DNA of 64,000 bases from Symbiodinium natans (lineage: Eukaryota > Sar > Dinophyceae > Suessiales > Symbiodiniaceae), in the NCBI GenBank assembly GCA_905221605.1, contig CAJNDS010002312.1:381001-445000 (forward strand), given 5' to 3'. The position numbers and the translations under genes are program-made. Shown piece after piece: positions 24,381 to 35,463 of this stretch (position 1 is the first letter of the stretch; every line of letters starts with the position of its first letter). The notes under the pieces are model-generated. The model saw only the letters and a list, made by a program, of their open reading frames with translations, did no database searches and was not told where the DNA came from.

Positions 24381-24935
24381 GTAAGGGGGCTTCGACAGCT
24401 TAGGGAGCTTACGGGACTTAAGGAGGCTTGGCGGGCTCAGGGGGCCTGGGGAGCTTCGGGGCCTTAGGAAGTGTAGGGGGCTTGGGAGTCTTAGAGAACT
24501 TGGGATTCTTAGAGGGCCTGGAGGCCGTAGGAGTCTTTGAGCGTTTAGGGTTTAGGGTTTAGAGTTTAGGGTTCAGGGTTTAGGGGAAATGGTTTGTTTA
24601 GAGAGGGTGTATTTACATCGTCTGCCTATGAACGTAGCAAACTCGTGACACACATTACTTGCAAAACAGCTTCTTGAAAATTAGAGCGCTAGTACCAAGC
24701 CATTGTACACACAACTATATGAAAAATCCTTCCTACATCTTGAAGGCGTCCCTTTCTTTAAGGGATGACTGGGGAAATTAAGGGAAAGAAAGGGCGATGG
24801 TTTCAGCACGAAAGTAAGGGAATAGAAAAGGGAACGCGGTACAGATACACGAAGCCTTAAAGGGATTCGAGGGGAAATTCTAGCACTACACAGGGGTTTC
24901 AAGGGAAAACTTCCCTGAAACAATCGGGGCCAAAA
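24380..24935. repeat. dispersed repeat, copy 2, with TTTAGGG block
   Basis: The longer copy of the repeat at 22,205-22,575. It begins with AGGGGGCTT-type words and a TTTAGGG-like block at about 24,546-24,585. It then carries the same ordered landmarks (GAGGGTGTATTT, GAGCGCTAGTA, GATGGTTTCAGCAC, AGTAAGGGAATAG, GGGAAAACTTCCCTGA). It holds about 100 bp not found in copy 1. It lies inside the fold-back satellite region. Confidence 0.75.
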
Positions 24936-27900
24936 AAAAGCGCAACAGGGAAACATCAGGGAAATTTTATTAAAGAAATTAATGAAATTAATGAAATTAA
25001 AGAAATTAACTAATTTCTTTAATTTCTTTAATTTCGCACAGAGAGGCCCAGAAATTAAAGAAATTAATGAAATTGATTAATTTCTTTAATTTCTTTAATT
25101 TCTCACAGAGAGGCCCAGAAATTCAAGAAATTCAAGAAATTAATTAATTTCATTAATTTCTTTAATTTCTTTAATTTCATTAATTTCTTTTAATTAGTCT
25201 CGCAAGCCCGAAGGGCTACCGGAATTAATTTCTTTAATTTCTTTAATTTCTCACAGAGAGGCCCAGAAATTAAAGAAATTAAAGAAATTAATTGGGGCCC
25301 CCCCCCCGGCTCACGGGACTACTTAAAATAAATTAAAGAAATTAATGAAATTAATGAAATTAAAGAAATTAATTATTTTCTTTAATTTCTTTAATTTCGC
25401 ACAGAGAGGCCCAGAAATTAAAGAAATTAATGAAATTAATTAATTTCTTTAATTTCTTTAATTTCTCACAGAGAGGCCCAGAAATTAAAGAAATTAATGA
25501 AATTAATTAATTTCTTTAATTTCTTTAATTTCTCACAGAGAGGCCCAGAAATTAAAGAAATTAAAGAAATTAATTAATTTCATTAATTTCTTTAATTTCT
25601 TTAATTTCTTTAATTTCTTTTAATTTGTCTCGCAAGCCCGAAGGGCTACCGGAATTAATTTCTTTAATTTCTTTAATTTCTCACAGAGAGGCACAGAAAT
25701 TAAAGAAATTAAAGAAATTAATTGGGGTAGCCCCCCCGGCTCACGGGACTAATTAAAATAAATTAAAGAAATTAATGAAATTAATGAAATTAAAGAAATT
25801 AATTAATTTCTTTAATTTTCTTTAATTTCGCACAGAGAGGCCCAGAAATTAAAGAAATTAATGAAATTAATTAATTTCTTTAATTTCTTTAATTTCTCAT
25901 AGGGAGGCCCAGAAATTAAAGAAATTAAAGAAATTAATTAATTTCATTAATTTCTTTAATTTCTTTAATTTCTTTAATTTCTTTTAATTAGTCTCGCAAG
26001 CCTGAAGGGCTACCTGAATTAATTTCTTTAATTTCATTAATTTCTCACAGAGAGGCCCAGAAATTAAAGAAATTAAAGAAATTAATTGGGGTAGCCCCCC
26101 CGGCTCACGGGACTAATTAAAATAAATTAAAGAAATTAATGAAATTAATGAAATTAATGAAATTAAAGAAATTAATTAATTTCTTTAATTTCTTTAATTT
26201 CGCACAGAGAGGCCCAGAAATTAAAGAAATTAATGAAATTAATTAATTTCTTTAATTTCTTTAATTTCTCACAGGGAGTCCCAGAAATTAAAGAAATTAA
26301 TGAAATTAATTAATTTCTTTAATTTCTTTATTTTCTCACAGAGAGGCCCAGAAATTAAAGAAATTAAAGAAATTAATTAATTTCATTAATTTCTGTAATT
26401 TCTTTAATTTCATTAGTTTCTTTTAATTAGTCTCGCAAGCCCGAAGGGCTACCGGAATTAATTTCTTTAATTTCTTTAATTTCTCACAGAGAGGCCCAGA
26501 AATTAAAGAAATTACAGAAATTAAAGAAATTAATTGGGGGAGCCCCCCCGGCTCACGGGACTAATTAAAATAAATTAAAGAAATTAATGAAACTAAAGAA
26601 ATTAATTAATTTCATTAATTTCTTTAATTTCGCACAGAGAGGCCCAGAAATTAAAGAAATTAATGAAATTAATTGGGGCCCCCCCCCGGCTCACGGGACT
26701 ACTTAAAATAAATTAAAGAAATTAATGAAATTAATGAAATTAAAGAAATTAATTAATTTCTTTAATTTCTTTAATTTCGCACAGAGAGGCCCAGAAATAA
26801 AGAAATTAATGAAATTAATTAATTTCTTTAATTTCTTTAATTTCTCACAGAGAGGCCCAGAAATTAAAGAAATTAATGAAATTAATTAATTTCTTTAATT
26901 TCTTTAATTTCTCACAGAGAGGCCCAGAAATTAAAGAAATTAAAGAAATTAATTAATTTCATTAATTTCTTTAATTTCTTTAATTTCTTTTTTCTTTTAA
27001 TTAGTCTCGCAAGCCCGAAGGGCTACCGGAATTAATTTCTTTAATTTCTTTAATTTCTCACAGAGAGGCACAGAAATTAAAGAAATTAAAGAAATTAATT
27101 GGGGTAGCCCCCCCGGCTCACGGGACTAATTAAAATAAATTAAAGAAATTAATGAAATTAATGAAATTAAAGAAATTAGTTAATTTCTTTAATTTCTTTA
27201 ATTTCGCACAGAGAGGCCCAGAAATTAAAGAAATTAATGAAATCAATTAATTTCTTTAATTTCTTTAATTTCTCATAGGGAGGCCCAGAAATTAAAGAAA
27301 TTAAAGAAACTAATTAATTTCATTAATTTCTTTAATTTCTTTAATTTCTTTTAATTAGTCTCGCAAGCCCGAAGGGCTACCTGAATTAATTTCTTTAATT
27401 TCTTTAATTCTCACAGAGAGGCCCAGAAATTAAAGAAATTAAAGAAATTAATTGGGGTAGCCCCCCCGGCTCACGGGACTAATTAAAATAAATTAAAGAA
27501 ATTAATGAAATTAATGAAATTAAAGAAATTAATTAATTTCTTTAATTTCTTTAATTTCGCACAGAGAGGCCAAGAAATTAAAGAAATTAATGAAATTAAT
27601 TAATTTCTTTAATTTCTTTAATTTCTCATAGGGAGGCCCAGAAATTAAAGAAATTAATGAAATTAATTAATTTCTTTAATTTCTTTATTTTCTCACAGAG
27701 AGGCCCAGAAATTAAAGAAATTAAAGAAATTAATTAATTTCATTAATTTCTGTAATTTCTTTAATTTCATTAATTTCTTTTAATTAGTCTCGCAAGCCCG
27801 AAGGGCTACCGGAATTAATTTCTTTAATTTCTTTAATTTCTCACAGAGAGGCCCAGAAATTAAAGAAATTAATTGGGGTAGCCCCCCCGGCTCACGGGAC

Positions 27901-29000
27901 TAATTAAAATAAATTAAATAAATTAATGAAATTAATGAAATTAAAGAAATTAATTGATTTCTTTAATTTCTTTAATTTCGCACAGAGAGGCCCAGAAATT
28001 AAAGAAATTAATGAAATTAATTAATTTCTTTAATTTCTTTAATTTCTTTAATTTCTCACAGAGAGGCCCAGAAATTAAAGAAATTAATGAAATTAATTGA
28101 TTTCTTTAATTTCTCACAGAGAGGCACAGAAATTAAAGAAATTAAAGAAATTAATTGGGGGGGCCCCCCCGGCTCACGGGACTAATTAAAATAAATTAAA
28201 GAAATTAATGAAATTAATGAAATTAAAGAAATTAATTAATTTCTTTAATTTCTTTAATTTCGCACAGAGAGGCCCAGAAATTAAAGAAATTAATGAAATT
28301 AATTAATTTCTTTAATTTCTTTAATTTCTCACAGAGAGGCCCAGAAATTAAAGAAATTAATGAAATTAATTAATTTCTTTAATTTCTTTAATTTCTCACA
28401 GAGAGGCCCAGAAATTAAAGAAATTAAAGAAATTAATTAATTTCATTAATTTCTTTAATTTCTTTAATTTCTTTAATTTCTTTTAATTAGTCTCGCAAGC
28501 CCGAAGGGCTACCGGAATTAATTTCTTTAATTTCTTTAATTTCTCACAGAGAGGCCCAGAAATTAAAGAAATTAAAGAAATTAATTGGGGCCCCCCCCCC
28601 GGCTCACGGGACTAATTAAAATAAATTAAAGAAATTAATGAAATTAATGAAATTAAAGAAATTAATTAATTTCTTTAATTTCTTTAATTTCGCACAGAGA
28701 GGCCCAGAAATTAAAGAAATTAATGAAATTATTTAGTTTCTTTAATTTCTTTAATTTCTCACAGAGAGGCCCGGAAATTAAAGAAATTAATGAAATTAAT
28801 TAATTTCTTTAATTTCTTTAATTTCGCACAGAGAGGCCCAGAAAATAAAGAAATTAAAGAAATTAATTAATTTCTTTAATTTCATTTATTTCCCTAAGAG
28901 AGCCCCAGAAATTAAAGAAATTAAAGAAATTAATAGGTAAATAAATTAAATTCCTCATACAAGTGATATACGTGAAATGGACCCAAAAGGTCCCTCTCAC

Positions 29001-29022
29001 ATATATATATATATATATATAT
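29001..29022. repeat. (AT)n microsatellite
   Basis: Eleven AT dinucleotides at the boundary between the fold-back satellite and the following non-repetitive region. Confidence 0.9.
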
Positions 29023-29024
29023 CG

Positions 29025-30440
29025 AGAAGGGATGGGTTCTAGTCCGTTGCTCTTGTTTCTGAGGGGATATGAGCAAATGTGCGCGTATCGTCTTACATGT
29101 GATGGGGAAGGTTCTGTAAGTTATATTGATTCATGCGCGCACGTGAACGGACTACACTCGTCGCCGTGCATTCGAAGGTTGCGGGCAGCGTCTGTTGAAG
29201 CACATGCGAGGACGGGGTTTTGGGGTTTTGTCTTGACACGAGGGCATGCTATGCAGCACACGTCATGCAGCACCCAAGTCTTTTCTTGGCCCAGTTTTGT
29301 TGACTCGGCATGTACAGTAGACACCTAGGAGCCAAGGGGTCTATCCGCCGACGTACTCTTTGCCAGTGGCAGTATCGAACGGTAGCGGTTCCTTTGCACT
29401 GGCTGACCGTGTGTCTGAAGCGACACAAACGTTGCGAAGTTTGTCTAGGAGGTAAGTAGTTGAACGTGTGCGATAATGCGCCACCTCGTATCCGCACTTC
29501 ATACTGGCCCAGCGGCTACTCTGCAAACCTCCTGAGTGGATGCATTTTCATCGGTGTTGTAGGCCAGTATTGCACGCGGCGTGGCCTGAGTCATCGAGAT
29601 GGAATTATGGTGTCGGGATGCCACCTATGGGTTCAGGACAACGACAAGAAGAATATCGTCTTGCTTTGCGGAATACTTTTCTTGCTTTGCTGATAGATTC
29701 AATGCAGCTCAGGCTCCGATACCTGCCCATATTGCAGACTGGTATTCATGTCGCCGCCAACCTGCATCTCTCGGTTCTTGCTCGTTCCGAAGAAACAACT
29801 ATCGGCAACGCGGCATGTCGCGTCGTAATGGGTCACGGGTCATTGCCGTGTAGAAAAATATGCACCTAGGACGTCGGTAGTAGGTTCTCTGTAGTAATTT
29901 CGTCCATTGCACATACAGGGGAGATGTTTTCGCTTTTTGCATAGGCAGTCGAGGCTGCACCTGTCATCCCGTCCGGCAATAGCACTTCTTTTCCGGTGGT
30001 TTGATAGAGTGCCGGATGACCTAGGTAGGAAAGGTCGCAGCGATCGGAAGAATCGGCAAAGGTGGGGGCACCATCGACTGTTCGAGTTGCAGTCAAGACT
30101 CCTCCACAGGCATTCCTCGCATGATGCATGTCTGTCGCGGCCGATCGCCCGGGCTCCAGTCCGCCTCGTGCAGAACGTCGATTGTGTAGTGTTTTTTTTT
30201 ATGTTTCACGCATCATAATGGGAGTGTTTTCGGTTGCTGTTTGTTCGCTTCGGGCGGTGTCTGTGCAGAGATCGAAGGTTGCCCGCGCGATAAGCTGCTG
30301 TTTCGTGTCCCTGCGACCAGTTTCAGCCTGCGCTTCTTCCCGGCGGCTCTATGCCTGTCCCCAGAAGCTGATAGAGACCCGTCGAACCTGGCGAAAGGCG
30401 GAGTTCGGCACGTTGTTAAATAGATGCCTTTTATTTGCAG
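29025..30440. other. non-repetitive sequence with no supported gene
   Basis: The composition is balanced and the open frames are short on both strands (up to about 120 codons). They lack motifs, acceptor-bounded domains or repeats. I see nothing I can name. Confidence 0.4.
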
Positions 30441-30441
30441 T

Positions 30442-30876
30442 CTAGAGACGCCCATCAGTGCTGCTCGCGCGTGGAAAGCTCGTCGAGGAGACTGGGTATG
30501 AATCTAGTTCACCCGAGCCAGAGTGTCCGGCGTCTGCAATGTTAAATTCGACTGCAGAAAGAGACGCGTGGCTGGTGGCTCCGAATCGGTTCGGTTGTTC
30601 TCCTTGTGGTGGGATGTGAACTCCAGGGTATTGCCAGGGTCCTGCGTTGCACCACCGTTTTTGAAAAAGGACAGCCTCGACCTCGTCCGACGGTCCTGCC
30701 CATGTCGATAGGTTTCCTGGTTGAGCTTGCCATCTTCCCGATCGGCCTGACATGATCCGGTGAACATTGTGTACATGAGCTTCCTTACGGATCCAGCCTT
30801 CGGCTTCTTCTTCGACGGGTAGGACGTTTTTCTTTGGAGGCTGGTAAGGTCCTGCCGCACCTCGCCCAATGTGCAT
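30442..30876 (-). CDS. possible hypothetical protein, 144 aa
   Basis: The longest open frame of the 29-32 kb region, ATG to TAG. It has a charged N-terminal part and a Gly/Pro/Ser-rich rest (GPWQYPGVHIPPQGEQPN, then SSTSFPRASSTDGRL). There is no membrane segment, Cys motif or known domain. Competing frames in the same interval are of similar length, so it may be a chance ORF. It is listed because it is the best candidate here. Confidence 0.2.
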   Translation of the reverse strand: MHIGRGAAGPYQPPKKNVLPVEEEAEGWIRKEAHVHNVHRIMSGRSGRWQAQPGNLSTWAGPSDEVEAVLFQKRWCNAGPWQYPGVHIPPQGEQPNRFGATSHASLSAVEFNIADAGHSGSGELDSYPVSSTSFPRASSTDGRL

Positions 30877-30879
30877 TAG

Positions 30880-31620
30880 GAATCACAGCGTTTCTTCAGT
30901 TCTTCCCTGGCAGCTCAGTTCGGCTCATAGGCGTCGGCTGGAGGTCGCTCCGGCTTGCTGCGGGCCTGCGGCAGGACGTCTGTGGAGTGTTTTGTTTTTC
31001 TTGATCGCTCTAAGCAGCAAGGTACCCTCGTCTCTCCGGTGCAATTCTCCGCCTGAATAAGGTTTCGTGTGTGCAATCTGCTGCTGTTGGGCCTTCGCCT
31101 ATCATCCTCTTCCGCTCGGCAACGCCTCGTCGGAGGTTCGCACAAGCCAATGCGGGCTGCGTCGAAGAGACATTTGCTGTCTCTCGTGTCGGCGCACCTG
31201 CATTGAGAGGCGGGCAAACATCGCGTTTGCCTTGTTCTCTATCTTTTATTGGATGCAGGGTGTGGCACAATAGTACGTGTGTTTAGTACCTGTTGGCAGT
31301 CTTCCTCTACTTCCATCCTCCGTCTTTTTCAGATTTTCGGCGGCTGATGAGCAACTTCAAGTATGATGACATGATGCCGTGGCCTGGTTCGCTGGAGATC
31401 GTTCTTGTCTTTGTCCCGGATCTCACGAGCTTCCCGATATTGCTCAAGTGCGTGTGGGCCGCCTGCGGAGGCTTCGTGGCAGTTTGTGTTGGGGAGACTC
31501 TCATGATCGGTCGGTTACCTCGATTGTGTGATGGGCGATCTCACTCCTAGCCATCAGCCGGCACATGTCTCCAGCAATGGTTGTTGCTCTCTAGAAAATG
31601 CTCAGTGATAAGGCTGCTCT
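30880..31620. other. no supported gene
   Basis: Short overlapping frames on both strands, none with a recognisable motif. No repeat structure was seen before the tandem array at 31,622. Confidence 0.4.
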
Positions 31621-31621
31621 G

Positions 31622-31895
31622 GTTGTTCTTCATAAAATGACTGGGCTTGTGGTGTTCTTCATAAAATGCACCAGGATAAGGCTTTCCAGCTCTTGAAGGT
31701 CTTTCCAGGTAGTTCTCCTTCATAAAATGCATGAGGATAAGGATTTCCAGCTCCTTGAAGGCCTTTCCAGGCAGTTCTCCTTTCCTTCAAAGCCTTTCCA
31801 GGTAGCTCTCCTTCATAAAATGCACCAAAAAAAGGATTTCCAGCTTCTTGGAGGCCTTTCCAGGTGGTTCTCCTTCACAAAATGCACCAGGATAA
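31622..31895. repeat. tandem repeat of about 62 bp (CTTCATAAAATGCACCAGGA...)
   Basis: Four to five imperfect copies of a unit containing CTTCATAAAATGCA, AGGATAAGG, TTTCCAGCT, CTTGAAGGCCTTTCCAGG and AGTTCTC. One copy is internally shortened near 31,780. Open frames through it are repeat-derived. Confidence 0.8.
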
Positions 31896-31899
31896 CACT

Positions 31900-32460
31900 C
31901 AGAGTAACTGTGTTACTTGCTTCTTCCAACCTTCATAATAAGTCGAACTAGGTTCCTTGCTCTTGGCAAGATGCGCAAGAAATGGAACAAGCCCCTGCCT
32001 GCGAAACTCACTATGTGAGCGGCTCTCACCGTCTTCGGGCGGTTCAGGAACTTCACTTCGGGCCCTGCAAGCAAAAGAAGCTTCTGCATCAGCACGCTGA
32101 CACAGAAGCTTAGGCTGCTGGACTGCCTCATGGTAAGTCGAACTGGGCGTCGGGCTGTTGGGTCGCCCCGGACGCGTCGCATTCCTGCTGTTCCCCGGCA
32201 TACGCGCCTAAGCTTGTTCCGCAAGTTCCGCTGCCGTACACTCTGCAGTAGCAACTCCATACCGTCACCAGAAAGCAAAAAAAAACGCTCTTCCTGATGC
32301 GGGGGCAATTTCCGGACCGCCCGGCCCCCCCCCCCCCCAAACTACCTACGTGGCGTCCTTGATCCCTGTGGTTAGAGCCCCCGCCTACCAAAAACTATCT
32401 TGGTTGCCCAATACCCCGGCAAAATGGGGATTACTAATGAGAAGTTCACCGATTGGGCTC
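31900..32460. other. retroelement flank; no supported gene
   Basis: The sequence includes a poly-C run at about 32,325-32,338 and short minus-strand frames without motif. It may be the truncated remainder of a mobile element, but I see no RT, protease or RNase H motif. Confidence 0.35.
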
Positions 32461-32464
32461 CTAG

Positions 32465-32811
32465 TCAGACTCTGCCAAAAGACACGACCCTGGCGAGGCG
32501 TGCGACTGCGGCTTGTCGAGGGTGCTCGCCGTCTGCCGGGGGAGGCGTGGGTGGCCTGGGGTGGCCCCCTTCTGGTGCTGGGTTTTGGCTTGATTGGGCG
32601 TTCTTGCCTTGCCCCTTAGGAGGTGGCCACAACCCTAGCTGCTTCAGGCGGTCCCTGTCTTTCTTGGAGGGTCGCTTGAAGGGGATCTCGCCTTTGGCTC
32701 CAGGAGGATGGCCCCCTTTACCTGCTCCGGGAGGTTGGTACCCCCCCCTTTGCCTTTGCCTTTGCCTTGAGGAGGCTGTGCCCCCTTTCCTTTGCCCTGG
32801 CCCCATCCCAT
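32465..32811 (-). pseudogene. KGKG-rich ORF start, frame-broken (retroelement N-terminal segment)
   Basis: The minus strand starts ATG with MGWGQGKGKGAQPPQGKGKG. At a 7-base C run near 32,740 (plus strand) the sensible reading passes to another frame (QPPGAGKGGHPPGAKGEIPF, then KKDRDRLKQLGLWPPPKGQG). It ends at a stop at 32,465. Lys/Gly/Gln-rich N termini are typical of gag/ORF1-like parts of dinoflagellate retroelements. It lies about 200 bp beyond the 3' end of the LINE ORF on the same strand, so it could be the start of a third, head-to-tail element. That relationship is inference. Confidence 0.45.
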
Positions 32812-33019
32812 AACCTACAGTTACGGAGGTAGCTACACTGCCCTAGGGCTGCTACCTCTGTCTGAAGACCAGTGGCTGCGGCATGCGGAATTTGCGCACT
32901 TAGGGAGGTTAGGGCTGGGCTTGTGGAAACTGGGCAAGTGCAAACGTCTTGAAAGGGGAACTTTTATAAACAAGACAAAAGCAATATGCCGATTTCACTT
33001 TGTCTCACCCCTACACGTG

Positions 33020-35461
33020 CTATCCCTTTCTTAGGCCCCCAAAAAAGGTGGCAACCGACGGAGTTCCCTGGGCTGCTTTATTTAATTTGAGGGCACTTGA
33101 TTGGGGCCGCTTGTTCGGGGCGTTTAAACAGGGTCTTTCAAGGGGGCCGTGTGTTATCGCCCCCACACTTTGAGCGCTATTGCATTTCGTGCAGACCCAT
33201 CTGTATCCCTCATTCAACATCACGTGAGACGGGTGCCAGGTCCATGTTGGGGAGGGAACGCTGTCCGGATGACCCTTGCAGTGGTTGTGGGTTTTCCGGT
33301 TGAAGGTGTCTTTGGTGTCAACTTGCTGAATCCACAAACCGCAGTTTTCACACTTGGTTTGCAAATTGTTAACGGTGTCACGGGTGATTGCAAAGGTGTG
33401 CCCCTTAGCGTCGAGGGTGCCTTGTACCAAACCTGTCAAAATTTGCTTCTTGTTAAGGCTCCCTGTTCCTTCGGGCCGTGCCTTTGTAACGTCACCCCTT
33501 GGGGTGCCCTCCGCAGGATTCAAGGCGGTGGGATCCTGGCCTCTGGATGCTTGCTTGCCCCGCTGAGTTTTTTGGCGTTTCGTCCATCGGTTTTTGGAGA
33601 AGGCGGAGTGGCTTGAGGAGGAGCTGCTGGAGGGAGTCTTGACAGGCTCTTCCTGTAGCTGCTCTTTAGGGAAGATCACTTGAGGGCCATCCTTTTTTCC
33701 CCCTTCAAGCAAGGAGAGGAGCCTGCGTCCTAAGAAACCGGCAACATCCGTGGCCAATTTGTCATTTTTCTGCAACCTTTCTGCAAGCTCAGTGCTGTAG
33801 AGAGTTTTGGCGTGCCTGGACACCAGTGCATCAACTTCAGCATTGATGGAACGCCTCCATTCCTGCCCTGCCCCCATTTTTTCCTTAAATTCCTCGCGCC
33901 CTAGATGGGACGGAACCCATGTGAGGCGAAGTTCATGGGTGGGTGCAGTACCGAAAATGTCTTGGTGTCCTCCTCCCCCGTTAGGGCCCCTCCTGGCACG
34001 TGCAACTGCCCCTTTGCAATCACTGGTTACGTCAGTTCCCTTCGGAAGGAGAAGGGCCGCTTGTTGGATGGCCTTAGCCTCCCCGCGGTACACTGATTGC
34101 TCATTGCCCAGAAGGCCAGCAATGGACCCAATTTGTTTGGGCGTGTCACCACACCATTCATAGACTATCAAACCCCACACAATGTTTTGAAGCCGATGGT
34201 CAGTAGTGGGGCCGCCACTGGCGTCAGTGGCTGCAAAAGCGCCTTCAGGAATTTGATCGGGGTTGCGGAGGACTCCCCGGACTTCTAGAATGGAATCTCT
34301 GTGAGGAAACTCCCTGGGCAGGTTGGGCATGAGTCCAAAGTTCCAAAGACAATCGGTGGATTGATGCTCCGGGTAGTCTTCCCACCACCGAGGCGGCTGC
34401 TCACCATGCTTTTTCCACCATTGGCATTCCCAGAGAACATGCTTCCTGGTGGCTGGCTGGTTGCATAGGGAACACGTGGCTGTTGGAGACGCCTTGACTG
34501 CGCCTTGCCACAACGCTTGAAGCGCCGCTTTTTCCTGCTTGTTGGCCTGCTTTAGGAGCCGTCTGGGGGTCGTCCAGTCCGGTCCTGTTTCCAGTCCCTT
34601 GCCACCATCCAGTTGAGCAATGCGGCAGTGTCGCCTTTTGTCGATCAGCTGTTTAAGCTGGAAAAGAAGTGCATGGAAGTCAGGTCCTTGAAGGATGTCA
34701 AGAACCTTGCCTTCAACGCGCCATTTGCTGAGGCTGACAGCCTCCCAACCCAGCTCTTGAAGGTAGCACCAAGCGGCCCCAAGCGGTCCAGCCGCCCTTT
34801 TCCAGGGATGTTCAGCTTCACTCAGCCATTGCCCGAGCTTGTCCCAGCTTTGGTGCAATCTGCCGATGTCTCTGTCAGGCCAGCTGAGAAGAAGCCGCCG
34901 CACCGCCTTGAAATGTTGTGACATGATGGTGTCGGTTGGGTCTACAACCGTGTTCGAGTGGAACTCAAGGGATGAGTCGGTGCTGGCAAGTGTGGGTCGG
35001 CCCAGGGCCGCAGCGAGCAGACTCCTAAACCACTTACGCCTTTTAGGCGCTACCCCAACGCCCTCATGCCCATACAAGGCGGATGAACGGATGGAACCGT
35101 TGAAGAGTCTTACCCGGATGCTGGTGCCTTTGACCTGCAGCTTGGTCAATTTGCTGGCACGCTGCCCCCCTTTAGCATGCCTCCCTCTGGCTACTGTGAT
35201 TCGCCTCCGCTGCCCTGCTGCATAATCCAGACCAAGGTCTTTGCCTAGGGTTTTGATGGGGGGTTCATGCTCCCCAACCAAGGATTGCAACTCTCTGGCA
35301 GATGCCTTGTTTGAGCAGATGAAGGCCGTTTTGGTGGTGCTGACCGTCAGGCCCTGAGTCTCGAGGTCAGCTTTCAGCTCCCTGTAACACTTGATGGCCT
35401 GAGCAGCAACTGTCGGTGCGTGGGAATCGACAAAATCTGCTGAGCAATCGTCAATCCACAA
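33020..35461 (-). mobile_element. LINE-type retrotransposon, 5'-truncated: RT C-terminal part, RNase H, zinc fingers
   Basis: An 813-codon open frame without interruption. It opens inside reverse-transcriptase motif C (WIDDCSADF) at a TTG codon, so it has no genuine start. RT thumb sequence follows (YGHEGVGVAPKRRKWFRSLL), then a knuckle near 34,434-34,485 (CSLCNQPATRKHVLWEC). Next comes an RNase H domain with its acidic residues: ATDASGG near 34,220, RGEAKAIQQA near 34,080, SDCKGAV near 34,015 and a final NAEVDALVS near 33,833, with WVPSHLG near 33,912. A Ser-rich linker leads to a Cys/His region (CENCGLW near 33,340, then HNHC, and VCTKC near 33,200). The intact frame implies a recent insertion. 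The missing 5' half is the classic result of incomplete target-primed reverse transcription. Confidence 0.85.
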
Positions 35462-35463
35462 AT

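Larger units (their letters stand above)
23640..28945. repeat. AT-rich fold-back satellite (nested inverted repeats)
   Basis: Base unit of about 65 bp: arm TTAATTTCTTTAATTTC, loop CACAGAGAGGCCCA, complementary arm GAAATTAAAGAAATTAA. The arms are themselves a 9-bp AATTTCTTT microsatellite. Runs of these hairpins are framed by two conserved GC-rich blocks, CTCGCAAGCCCGAAGGGCTA and GCCCCCCCGGCTCACGGGAC. The GGCTCACGGGACT block recurs near 24,033, 25,308, 25,738, 26,102, 26,550, 26,688, 27,115, 27,468, 27,889, 28,171 and 28,601. Most steps are about 350-450 bp and differ by whole hairpin units. The frame blocks are complementary to each other (TTTTAATTAGTC against GACTAATTAAAA and further inward), so the ancestral unit is a fold-back element. 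The part between 24,055 and 24,935 is a different insert. Confidence 0.85.

Noticed and set aside
23640-28945. CRISPR array (repeats with regular spacing)
   Set aside because: The spacers are themselves repeats, the units are long inverted AT-rich hairpins, and the context is eukaryotic with no cas genes.
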